NCBI RefSeq assembly: GCF_900491745.1 | Contig: NZ_UETR01000004.1 | Span: forward strand, 248,001-312,000 | DNA length: 64,000 bases | Origin: Amarolinea aalborgensis | GTDB taxonomy: Bacteria > Chloroflexota > Anaerolineae > SSC4 > Amarolineaceae | Direction: 5' to 3' | Translations under genes and position numbers: made by a program | Part shown: positions 45,485 through 54,023 of the stretch, piece by piece | Position numbering within the stretch: the first letter of the stretch is position 1 | Layout of the letters: the number at the start of each line of letters is the position of its first letter | The notes under the pieces: model-generated | The model's database searches: none | Seen by the model: the letters and a program-made list of their open reading frames with translations, nothing else | Told to the model about the DNA's origin: nothing

Positions 45485-47677
45485 CTAGCGGATGGTGGCA
45501 GTGTCGCCGTGCGTGCGCAGATAGACGTTTTCCAGGTTGTTCCTGGCGTCGGCCGCGCCGCCGCTGGTTGACCAGCCGCGGCTGAAGACATTGCCTTTGT
45601 AGGTCACTGCGCCATCGGTCACCGTCAGGTCCAGGTTATTGACGAGCGCTGGATTGGCGCCGACCGCGCCCGGCGCGTCGCTCCAGGCCAGCGTCACTTT
45701 GAGCGGCCGGGTGGGGTCGGGCACGCCCACCGTGACTTCCCAGAATTCGCCTGTGTCGTGCAGCACGGTGGACTGATCACGATAGACCATGGCCAGGCCG
45801 CTGCTGATGACGTTGGTCAGGTTGATGCGCCCCCATCCTTGCAGAATGTTAGGGATGTCGCCGCTGCCCATGTCCACGGCGCCGTTGACGAGCAGCGCTT
45901 TGGCCATGGCCGGACTGGGATTGGCGCCGGCGTTGAAGCTGCGCCACCACTGCGTGATCAGGGCCAGGGCGCCGGAGGTGTGGCCGGCGGCCATGCTGGT
46001 GCCAGAGCAGTAGGCGTAGAGATTGTGGGCGCCGGCGATGGCCGTGCTGCAATCGCCGCCCAGGTGGTTGCGCGTGGATGCGATGTTTTCGCCCGGCGCG
46101 GCAAGTGTTGGCCCATAGCGGCCATCCACCGTCGGCCCACGGCTGCTGAAGTCAGAAATGGCATCTATGTTATTAGTCCAGCCGGAGCGTATATTTGTGC
46201 TGCTGGCGGCAACGATCAGGTTCTTGGCCTCGGCGGGCGCGGTCAGCGTACTGGCAAGGTAGCCGGCGTTGCCGGCCGAGAAGACCTCGATGAACGGCTC
46301 GGCGATGGTGGGGGTGTCGAAGTTACCGTCCAGAACGATGAAATCGTGCGTACGCTCCGTGGCTTGATAGCCATGATTGATCCCTTCGCCGCTGGTCCAG
46401 GCGCTGTTGCCGCCGACTGCCCCGCCCAGGATGGCGCGCCGGCTCATTTCCTGCCAACCGCCGGCCGGCGGCCAGGCGTTACCCGAGAGCGGATTCATGG
46501 CGAAGATGTTGACGCCGGGGGCGATGCCCAGGCCGTAGAGAAAGCCCTGCTCATTGCCAAAGCCGCCGGTGCCGCTGCTGGCGATGGCGCCGGCGACGTG
46601 CGTGCCATGACCGCCGCCCGCGCAGTCGCTGCCCGGTTGGCCGGGGATGCTGCACGCGCCGGGAAAATCAGCCCCGCCCACGATGCGGCCAGCGAAATCA
46701 GGATGGTCGTAATCCACCCCGGTATCAATCGTGGCCCAGGTGACGCCGCGGCCATCGAAGCCCAGGTCCGCCAGCCAGGCGCGATAGCCCGGAAACGGCC
46801 GGCCGGCTGCGTAGTTGCCGGCCAGGATCTGATCGGCCGCTTCATCCTGCACCTGCGGCTGCGGGCTGGCATAGGCCACAGCCAGGACTGCGCCGAGTTG
46901 GCTGACAGCAGTCAGTGCGTCGGCGTCCAACGTGACGATGGCGTCGAAGAAGGCCCGGTCCGGCTGCGAGGGAAAAACCTGCAGAAGCTGAGCGCCAAGC
47001 TTTGCCAGCGCCGCCAGAGTCTGGTCGGGCTGGCCGTCGTTGTAGAACATCACGTCCACATGTTCGATGCGGCCGCGGTGGTTGTGCAGGTCTGCGTTGA
47101 GCTTGTAGGCCGGATGAAAGGCGCCCTGCCAGCGCACCGCGTCGGACACGGCGGCGGTCTGCGCCTGCGCCAACGCGCCCCAGACCAGGTAAGTGTTGGA
47201 GGGGTAGTACTGCAGCGGCTTCAATCCAGCCGCAGTCAGTTCCGCTAGCCAGGCATCCTGGATAGGGCCGACGAACTGCACCAGGCGCAGGGCAGGGCCG
47301 GTATCCAGGGCCCGCATGTTCTCCGGCAGATCAGGTTCTCCTGCGACCACGGGATCAAAGACGAAATCACGCACCTGTACCTGGCCGGCATTTGCGTCCA
47401 CAGTGAAGGGCAGGCCGCTGGCGCGAAGTCGGGCGAAATCGGTTGTGTTCAGCTCCAGCCACCGGAAACTGCCATAGTTGATGGCTGCCTGGGGGGATAG
47501 GCCGAGGGCAGTCACATCACTGACGGCAAAGCCAGGGATGCGCACGAAATGATCGCCGCCGCCAGGCGCCAGGGGCGCCGCGCCGGCCGGCAAGACGACC
47601 AGCAGTGCGAGCATCATGATCAGCGCCAGTCCACGCAGGCGCCACAGCGTGTCGAATCGAAAGAATCGAGTGAGCAT
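45485..47677 (-). CDS. secreted subtilisin-like serine protease (S8), C-terminally truncated
   Basis: ATG at 47677 with CGGAG seven bases upstream; earlier codons in this frame lie in repeat cluster II. The product has 730 residues. A signal peptide ('LALIMMLALLVVLPAGAAP') is followed by a propeptide-like 250 residues. The catalytic triad is in 'ATIDTGVDYDHPDF' (Asp), 'GGGHGTHVAGAIA' (His) and 'CSGTSMAAGHTSGAL' (Ser), with the oxyanion Asn in 'VFSAGNAGY'. A jelly-roll-like domain ('LKVTLAWSDAPGA') follows. The frame stops at 45485 although homologous sequence continues in other frames. Confidence 0.9.
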   Translation of the reverse strand: MLTRFFRFDTLWRLRGLALIMMLALLVVLPAGAAPLAPGGGDHFVRIPGFAVSDVTALGLSPQAAINYGSFRWLELNTTDFARLRASGLPFTVDANAGQVQVRDFVFDPVVAGEPDLPENMRALDTGPALRLVQFVGPIQDAWLAELTAAGLKPLQYYPSNTYLVWGALAQAQTAAVSDAVRWQGAFHPAYKLNADLHNHRGRIEHVDVMFYNDGQPDQTLAALAKLGAQLLQVFPSQPDRAFFDAIVTLDADALTAVSQLGAVLAVAYASPQPQVQDEAADQILAGNYAAGRPFPGYRAWLADLGFDGRGVTWATIDTGVDYDHPDFAGRIVGGADFPGACSIPGQPGSDCAGGGHGTHVAGAIASSGTGGFGNEQGFLYGLGIAPGVNIFAMNPLSGNAWPPAGGWQEMSRRAILGGAVGGNSAWTSGEGINHGYQATERTHDFIVLDGNFDTPTIAEPFIEVFSAGNAGYLASTLTAPAEAKNLIVAASSTNIRSGWTNNIDAISDFSSRGPTVDGRYGPTLAAPGENIASTRNHLGGDCSTAIAGAHNLYAYCSGTSMAAGHTSGALALITQWWRSFNAGANPSPAMAKALLVNGAVDMGSGDIPNILQGWGRINLTNVISSGLAMVYRDQSTVLHDTGEFWEVTVGVPDPTRPLKVTLAWSDAPGAVGANPALVNNLDLTVTDGAVTYKGNVFSRGWSTSGGAADARNNLENVYLRTHGDTATIR

Positions 47678-47692
47678 CAGGTACTCCGTCCT

Positions 47693-48102
47693 CCCCTTGC
47701 GCAGGCTGGCTGCCCCACACAGCGCCGGGCAAGCCGAAATCGTCCTCGCCGACACAGGCCCCTTACCCGACGAGCCTGCGCAAGGTTGGTGTCTTGCGAT
47801 CAACCCTCGCAGGGGTGCGTGGACATCGCAACGTTGGCTTATGGCGGCGCTGCGTGTCTCTGAGTGCGTCATCTGGTCGCAGCCCTGCGAGGGGGATCCC
47901 CTTGCGCAGGCTGGCTGCCCCACACAGCGCCGGGCAAGCCGAAATCGTCCTCGCCGACACAGGCCCCTTACCCGGCGAGCCTGCGCAAGGTTGGTGTCTT
48001 GCGATCAACCCTCGCAGGGGTGCGTGGACATCGCAACGTTGGCTTATGGCGGCGCTGCGTGTCTCTGAGTGCGTCATCTGGTCGCAGCCCTGCGAGGGGA
48101 GA
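47693..48102. repeat. composite A/B repeat cluster II
   Basis: Two A modules (starts 47693 and 47898, 205 bases apart), each followed by a B module ending CCCTGCGAGGGG. The cluster fills the gap between the LVIVD gene of cassette 1 and the subtilase gene, so any subtilase promoter must lie within it or further upstream. Confidence 0.88.
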
Positions 48103-48110
48103 GGCGCAGG

Positions 48111-50162
48111 CTAACGCCTCTGCTGCACGAGCGGCAGGTACCGGGGCCGCAGCACGGCATGGCGCAGGATGACCAAGCCGCCGCTCTCCGCAGCCACGTA
48201 CACCTGGTCCCCCGCCACCGCCACATTCCAGGCATAGCCTGGGGTGACATACGCCGCCACCTCCCGCGGCCGCGCCGGGTCGCTCACGTCCAGCAGGCGC
48301 ACACCGGCCGGCCCGTCGGCCAGATAGACCCACGTGCCCTCCACGGCCACGCCCCACACCAGGCCCGACGTGTCAAAGGTCGCCACCAACTGCGGTTGCG
48401 CCGGGTCGTGAACATCCACGATGTGCAGCCCTTCCTCGCGGCCCGCCACGAAGGCCAACGTGCCGCTGATGGCTACTTCCACGGCCACTCCGGGCGTCTG
48501 CCACGCGCCTGCCTCGAATGGGCTATCGGGCTTGGAGACATCCACGATGCGCAGCCCGGCCGCCCCGTCGGCTAGGTAGACCAGTGGTAAGTCCGGTGAG
48601 GCGGCAACCGTATACGCACCCCCTGGCGAGTCGAAGAGGCCAATCTCCGCCGGATGAACCGGGTCGCTCATGTCCAGTGAGTACACACGGCCGTGCATGC
48701 GATCGACCGCATAGGCATAGCGTCCCGCAATCGCAACATCCCGGATAAAGGTATCGTAGGGTTGAAAGAAACTCAGTTCCCACGGTTGGCCGGGGTCCTG
48801 CACATCCACGATGCGCATCCCTTTTGGCCCGGCCGCCACGTAAGCGATCTGCTCGTCCAGGGTGATGTTCCAGGCCATACCCGTGCTGTCGTATGCGGCC
48901 ATCTGCGCCGGCTGGTCGGGTTGGCTGACATCCACGATGTGCATGCTGCCATCATGATCCGCCACATAGGCCAACACCTGGGGGGTACAGCTACCAGCCT
49001 CACACACCGACTGCGACGCCAGGCTGACCCCATACGCACGCCCCGGCAGGTTGAACCAGCCCACGCGCATGGGGGCGGTGGGATCGGCGCCGCTGATGAC
49101 CTGCAGACCCCGGCTGCCGCTGGCAACGAATGCCAGGGGTGTTTCCTGCCCTGGGAGGATTGCGAGCGCCACCTCACCCGCCCCTCCCAGCGTGTCGTAA
49201 TAGCGCCAACTGACCAGCGGGCGTTGTGGATTGGCGACGTTGACAGTCTTCACGATTCCGCTATCTGCAAGAACGAACACGCGACGCTCCGCCGCTGCCA
49301 GCCTGGAGATGAATCCGATGTATCCCATCGAAGCTCCCACCACGCGACGTGGTTGGGTGATGTCGCTGAGGTCCATGATGTCCACCCCGCCATCACCGCC
49401 AATGTAGGCGTAGCTGCCTGCCAGCGAGACATCACCGCTTTGCATCATCCCCATGTAGCCACTGTAACTGGCCGTCAACACCGGCTGGTCGGGGTCAGTG
49501 ACATTGACGATGTAGTAATAACGGTGTTCATCGGTGACATGGGCGAACACCTGGCCCGGCACGCTGGTCAGGTCGGCGGCCACGCGCCAGGCATGGCCCG
49601 GCGTATCGTAGAAGCCGGTCTCCCGCGGTTGGGTTGGGTCGCTGACATCCACGATGCGCAGACCAGCCTCGCCCACCGGCACGTACACATAGACCGACCA
49701 GGAGCCAGCCGGGGTGGGGACCGCCGCCGCGGCAATGTCCTCAGCCGCCGCCGGAAGTGCGAAGGAACCTGCAAGCGTGGGCAAGAGTGGATCGGTGAAA
49801 TCCACGATGGAGAGAGTCGCGCCGGTCACTAGGTAGAGAAAGGCAGGCGGCTGGTCGCGCCGGTTGACGTGCGCAGGTGCGACCGCGGCAAACGCCATGG
49901 CATCCACGGGGGCCGAGAGCGCCAACGATCGCCCGACCAGGACGGGCATCGTGGGGCGAGCGATGTCCAGCACTGTCACCGTATGGCCCAGGCCGATTGC
50001 CGCGTAGGAGCCAGTCAGCGCCACGCTCGAGACATCCCCAGCAACCTGGGCTGTCAGGATGAGGTTCTCCTGCGGCCAGACCGTGGGGGCGCCGTCTGGC
50101 ACCAGGCCGCTGGTACGCAAGAGAACCGGGAGCAAGAGCAGCCATATCCAATGTTTGAACAT
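48111..50162 (-). CDS. secreted LVIVD propeller protein, cassette copy 1
   Basis: ATG at 50162 with AAAGGATC upstream; 683 residues. A hydrophobic signal helix ('WIWLLLLPVLLRTSG') is followed by about 14 LVIVD repeats such as 'GLRIVDVSDPTQPRETGFYD' and 'GVRLLDVSDPARP'. The C-terminus 'VILRHAVLRPRYLPLVQQRR' carries the YLPLV motif. The last 200 residues are almost identical to copies 2 and 3 while the N-terminal half is divergent. Function is unknown; surface display is likely. It is the third gene of cassette 1 and is separated from the Asp-box gene by a strong hairpin. Confidence 0.88.
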   Translation of the reverse strand: MFKHWIWLLLLPVLLRTSGLVPDGAPTVWPQENLILTAQVAGDVSSVALTGSYAAIGLGHTVTVLDIARPTMPVLVGRSLALSAPVDAMAFAAVAPAHVNRRDQPPAFLYLVTGATLSIVDFTDPLLPTLAGSFALPAAAEDIAAAAVPTPAGSWSVYVYVPVGEAGLRIVDVSDPTQPRETGFYDTPGHAWRVAADLTSVPGQVFAHVTDEHRYYYIVNVTDPDQPVLTASYSGYMGMMQSGDVSLAGSYAYIGGDGGVDIMDLSDITQPRRVVGASMGYIGFISRLAAAERRVFVLADSGIVKTVNVANPQRPLVSWRYYDTLGGAGEVALAILPGQETPLAFVASGSRGLQVISGADPTAPMRVGWFNLPGRAYGVSLASQSVCEAGSCTPQVLAYVADHDGSMHIVDVSQPDQPAQMAAYDSTGMAWNITLDEQIAYVAAGPKGMRIVDVQDPGQPWELSFFQPYDTFIRDVAIAGRYAYAVDRMHGRVYSLDMSDPVHPAEIGLFDSPGGAYTVAASPDLPLVYLADGAAGLRIVDVSKPDSPFEAGAWQTPGVAVEVAISGTLAFVAGREEGLHIVDVHDPAQPQLVATFDTSGLVWGVAVEGTWVYLADGPAGVRLLDVSDPARPREVAAYVTPGYAWNVAVAGDQVYVAAESGGLVILRHAVLRPRYLPLVQQRR

Positions 50163-50190
50163 CGTTGTTGATCCTTTGACCCCGTCAGTA

Positions 50191-50257
50191 GAAACCCGTT
50201 TTCTTGGAGAAACCCGTTTTCTTGGAGAAACCTGTTTTCTCCAAGAAAACGGGTTTC
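50191..50257. repeat. GAAACCCG-family hairpin between cassette genes
   Basis: GAAACCCGTTTTCTTGG occurs twice in tandem (50191-50207 and 50208-50224). Its perfect 17-base complement CCAAGAAAACGGGTTTC is at 50241-50257. It begins two bases after the Asp-box stop codon and could act as an attenuator or mRNA stabiliser before the LVIVD gene. Confidence 0.75.
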
Positions 50258-50259
50258 TG

Positions 50260-51519
50260 TCAAGACACCGGCGGCGCATTCAGGCAGTTCCACGTCAACC
50301 CGCCGTCGTCTGAATGATAGTAGTGAAGATTGCTGCCAGCCTGGGTCGAGAGAAACAGACTCAACGGCCGGGTACGGAGCCCGGTCTTACCAGCCAGCGG
50401 CAAGTACGTCTGGTGATTGAGCGTTGCACGGACCGCAGGCGACGCGATACCTTCCGGGCTATTCCTCTCCTGGCGCAGATCGCCAATACCCGGTGCAACC
50501 TGGTTGGAATCACCGACCCGCCTCCTGACATCGAGGCGTGGTTTCTGCACACCGCTCGCGATGACCGACCAGTTCGCGCCATCATCGTAGGATACCAGCA
50601 CAGCATTTTCGGTCGCAATGAACAGCGTGCGATCTTCGACAAAATTGGGTGAAAGATCCAGGTCTGCTATATGAGCTTCGCCGCCAAGACTAAACACCGG
50701 TTGCCAAGTCACCCCGCCGTCCTGACTCTTGAACAAGGTCTGCACCTGCGCCCCAAATACCGTGTGATCGCGGGCGAAGTTCGGCGAAAACATGATCAGG
50801 TAGCCTGGCCCTGGTTCTCCTTCAGGCCGCTGCCAAGTCATGCCGCCATCCGTAGATCTTATCAGATAATCCGCCAGGCCATACAGAGTGCTGTCTTCGG
50901 TGAAAGTTGGCGACACATACAAGAAATAGGCGTTGGTCTCGTCCCACACCGCCTGCCAACTCAAACCGCCGTCGTCGGAGCGCAAAATACCCAAACCGGA
51001 TTCAGTGGGGAACAATGGCTCAGCGCGAACCGCAAAGATCGTTTCTGCACGATCCGTAGTAAACATGCCTAGGCAATTCGGATCACAGGCTGTACGTTCT
51101 TGCCAGGTGATGCCTGCGTTCGTACTGCGCGCAATCCCATAGATTTTGCGCCGGTAATGCCAATGTCGAATGTAAAGCGTTACGTCTGCGTCTTCAGACG
51201 CACGAACGACAGCCAGGTCGGAGGCTTCTTCGCCAATGACTGATGCACGATAGATCATTTGCCAGGTAGTCCCGTTGTCCCGACTGCGCCAGAGTTGTGG
51301 AGAGTAGACAAAAAAGAGCGTGCGATCTTCCTCGTAAACTGGAGAAGGCACGAGATTGCTCCAATACAAATATGGAACAGACGAACACAACGGCAACGTA
51401 GAATGCGCGCCGTCTGGCTCTGCGCCGGACAACGCCCCATCTACCCCGCTGTTAGAAATCATGAGGAATGCAACCGTGATCCATTGAAGTATTATCATCA
51501 ACGGCCTGATTCGCCGCAT
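50260..51519 (-). CDS. secreted Asp-box (BNR/sortilin-like) propeller protein, cassette copy 1
   Basis: ATG at 51519 with GGGAGGGG upstream; 419 residues. A signal helix ('LMIILQWITVAFLMISNSG') precedes at least seven Asp-box motifs: 'SRDNGTTW', 'STNAGITW', 'SDDGGLSW', 'STDGGMTW', 'SQDGGVTW', 'SYDDGANW' and 'SDDGGLTW'. Each is followed by a 'SPNF..DRTLF' type strand. 'HQTYLPLAG' resembles the YLPLV motif. No sialidase catalytic residues are visible, so a binding role is likely. It lies 12 bases after the glycosidase-like gene. Confidence 0.87.
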   Translation of the reverse strand: MRRIRPLMIILQWITVAFLMISNSGVDGALSGAEPDGAHSTLPLCSSVPYLYWSNLVPSPVYEEDRTLFFVYSPQLWRSRDNGTTWQMIYRASVIGEEASDLAVVRASEDADVTLYIRHWHYRRKIYGIARSTNAGITWQERTACDPNCLGMFTTDRAETIFAVRAEPLFPTESGLGILRSDDGGLSWQAVWDETNAYFLYVSPTFTEDSTLYGLADYLIRSTDGGMTWQRPEGEPGPGYLIMFSPNFARDHTVFGAQVQTLFKSQDGGVTWQPVFSLGGEAHIADLDLSPNFVEDRTLFIATENAVLVSYDDGANWSVIASGVQKPRLDVRRRVGDSNQVAPGIGDLRQERNSPEGIASPAVRATLNHQTYLPLAGKTGLRTRPLSLFLSTQAGSNLHYYHSDDGGLTWNCLNAPPVS

Positions 51520-51531
51520 TGGCCCCTCCCT

Positions 51532-53028
51532 TCACGGTGTTGGCGTATACGTTGGCGTGATCGTCGGTGTTGGCGGCCACGCCGGGTCGTAGCTGGCCCA
51601 TTCGTTTCCCAAGATCGTCAACCGATACGGCGGCGTGCCAGTCGCCTCTGGTTCCATCAGGCGCGTCCGCGCATCACCATCAGCCACACTGAACCAGGCA
51701 AGGCGGCGATAACCAGGATTCTCAGATGACCCCATGAATCCGGCCATCGGTTTCATCAGGTAGTCTCGCACATCTGGTCGCGAAGGAGTGGGAGTAGGAG
51801 TTCCGGTAACTGATGGAGGACCATACAAATAGCCATACTCTGTAATCCAAAACGGTCTATCTCCGACCTCAACGGTTTCAGTCGCCCGAAAAGCCGCCAC
51901 ATAAGTTGGAAGTTTGGTTCGCAAGCACGAGTCAACCACCTCGTTAAGCGGTCCCGAATTGCATTCAGTACTGCCTGTATAGGGGTAGACGTGCAGATGG
52001 ATGCCATCGAGGCCCAGCGATGGCGTTGGAGTAGTCGTGGCGTCTCCATCTCGCAGTCGTCGCAGTTCAGTGATGAACGCTACCCACCAGTTGGTTCGAT
52101 CAGCATGATATTGCCCACAGCACAGAACGCGAGCCGTAGGGTCTACTTCCTTGATCGCCATATACACCCTGGCGTATTCTTGCGCGGCTTTCACCGCCAG
52201 CTTTTGCGTCTGCGCGTTTAGGTCAGGTGCGGGTGTTACATTCTCGCCCCACTGACAAGTTACATCAGACGTATTGGCACAGAAAACTTCTGCACATTGT
52301 CGGTAGACGAAATAGGCTGTGGGCGTAACGCCTGGCGTAACGCTTGGAATCGGCGTCGCACGCAGCTTGATCGCAGGGTGATCCGGCTCATTGAAAACCA
52401 ACCAGGTGCGTCCCGGATGCTGCGCAACAAGCGCGCGCAAGGGGTCAGTGGAATTCCCGAAGAATCCGCACCACACCATCGGCACGAAGCCAAGGTGATC
52501 ATACTCGCCATAATCGTTGTTGTATCCCCAATCGTACCACCAACCCAGATTGAAATTATTCAAATGGGAGGTATTGGGCCATGTGTAGTCCTCATCAAGG
52601 GCATTACCAACCCCTTTCCAGCCATAGAAAACGTTGACATGTGGAAGATAAGTGAACTGAGTTGTCTGTGGCAGCGACAGTATCACCGCAACTGGTGGCG
52701 TAATCGTACGAACATCGTCAGGTGTTCGAGTAACGGTGGCAGTCCGCTGTGGGGTGGATGTAGGGGTATCAGTGCGTGTCGGCTGGGGATACGCATGGCG
52801 GCGCTCGTCCAATACGCGGGCCAGGGCCTCATCGGTGATGACGCCGATCGGCCGGGGCGTCTGGATGGGCGAGTTGAAGAGCAGCCGGCTCATGTCGTCG
52901 TCGGCGCCGGCCTCACGGGTGGCGTCGCTGTTCGGCGCAGAGAGGGTAATGGTAATCAGTCCGCTGACACGGGCAAGTACCAGCAGCGGCCATACACCGC
53001 GTGGTTTGCCTGGTGGGTTAGGGGCCAT
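51532..53028 (-). CDS. glycosidase-like (clan GH-A type) surface protein, intact cassette copy 1
   Basis: ATG at 53028 with CGAGGAGG upstream; 498 residues. An N-terminal membrane helix (about 12-30) and a Thr/Pro-rich linker (80-115) lead to the motif 'FTYLPHVNVFYGW'. A TIM-barrel-like domain of about 125-475 follows. 'WLVFNEPDHP' holds Glu214 and 'PFWITEYGYL' holds Glu397; these match the acid/base and nucleophile positions of clan GH-A glycosidases. The substrate is unknown. This is the only copy of the three with the whole barrel. It is the first gene of cassette 1 with its own promoter. Confidence 0.8.
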   Translation of the reverse strand: MAPNPPGKPRGVWPLLVLARVSGLITITLSAPNSDATREAGADDDMSRLLFNSPIQTPRPIGVITDEALARVLDERRHAYPQPTRTDTPTSTPQRTATVTRTPDDVRTITPPVAVILSLPQTTQFTYLPHVNVFYGWKGVGNALDEDYTWPNTSHLNNFNLGWWYDWGYNNDYGEYDHLGFVPMVWCGFFGNSTDPLRALVAQHPGRTWLVFNEPDHPAIKLRATPIPSVTPGVTPTAYFVYRQCAEVFCANTSDVTCQWGENVTPAPDLNAQTQKLAVKAAQEYARVYMAIKEVDPTARVLCCGQYHADRTNWWVAFITELRRLRDGDATTTPTPSLGLDGIHLHVYPYTGSTECNSGPLNEVVDSCLRTKLPTYVAAFRATETVEVGDRPFWITEYGYLYGPPSVTGTPTPTPSRPDVRDYLMKPMAGFMGSSENPGYRRLAWFSVADGDARTRLMEPEATGTPPYRLTILGNEWASYDPAWPPTPTITPTYTPTP

Positions 53029-53099
53029 GACATCCTCCTCGAAGTGTGCATGGGCTTGACTGTCAACCAGTGCAGACGGCTGATGCGTCTCACATCATC

Positions 53100-53128
53100 A
53101 GCATAACACCCCTCATCGGCCCTGTCAA
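53100..53128 (-). promoter_or_regulatory. cassette 1 promoter
   Basis: On the minus strand TTGACA (53128-53123), 17 bases, TATGCT (53105-53100), about 72 bases before the ATG. Repeat-like sequence starts right upstream of the -35 box. Confidence 0.75.
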
Positions 53129-53156
53129 TCCCCTTTTTGCGCAGGACGCATGAAAT

Positions 53157-53829
53157 CCCCTTGCGCAGGCTGGCTGCCGCACGAATCGCCGGGCAAGCCG
53201 CAATCGTCCTCGCCGGCACAGGCCCCTTACCCGGCGGGCCTGCGCAAGGTTGGTCGCCACCCTCCCCTTGCGCCGGCTGGCTGCCCTACGCCGCGCCGGG
53301 CAAGCCGAAATCGTCCTCGCCGACACAGGCTCCTTACCCGGCGGGCCTGCGCAAGGTTGGTCGCCACCCTCCCCTTGCGCAGGCTGGCTGTACCACAAAA
53401 TCGCCGGGCAAGCCGAAATCGTCCTCGCCGACACAGGCCACTTACCCGGCGAGCCTGCGCAAGGTTGGTTGCCATCCTCCCCTTGCGCAGGCTGGCTGCA
53501 CCACACAGCGCCGGGCAAGCCGAAATCGCCCTCGCCGGTACAGGCTCCTTACTCGGCGAGCCTGCGCAAGGTTGGACGATTTCTCGGCCGCCAACCCTCG
53601 CAGGGGCCAATGGACATCGCAAAGCCGGCCGGTGACGATGTTGTGTGACTCTGAGTGCGTGGCCCGATCGCAGCCCTGCGAGGGGGATCCACTTGCGCAG
53701 GCTGGCTGCCGCTCGAATCGCCGGGCAAGCTGACAGCGCCCGCCGCGGCGCAAGTTCCTTACCCGGCGGGCCTGCGCAAGGTTGGACGATTTCTCGGCCG
53801 CCAACCCTCGCAGGGGCCAATGGACATCG
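53157..53829. repeat. composite A/B repeat cluster III
   Basis: A modules start at 53157, 53264, 53371, 53479 and 53689. The first four are 107-108 bases apart (module A alone in tandem); the last two are 210 apart (A plus B). This shows that A and B are separable units of about 107 and 103 bases. The apex of A here is mainly the 'AAATCGTCCTCGCCGACA' type, with one 'GCGCCCGCCGCGGCGC' type. Confidence 0.9.
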
Positions 53830-53831
53830 CA

Positions 53832-54020
53832 GTGAATGAATTCACGGTCTGATACACCAAAACCTGCTAAAGCAGGTTGGTGTTGGGTGCGACGGCTGAA
53901 TTCGTAAGACTTGTGGAGAACGAATTCACAACCCAAACCAATGCGACCTGACAAGACCAGTTCCCACCAGCGCAACCCGCTTGAGCGGGTTTCACCTATC
54001 AGACACCGAATTCATTCGGT
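53832..54020. repeat. multi-hairpin element, copy 1
   Basis: In order: GTGAATGAATTCAC, AACCTGCT-AA-AGCAGGTT, GAATTCGT...ACGAATTC, AACCCGCT-TG-AGCGGGTT, and ACCGAAT-TC-ATTCGGT. The element ends three bases before the LVIVD stop codon of cassette 2. A near-identical copy lies at 58373-58591. Confidence 0.85.
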
Positions 54021-54023
54021 GGG

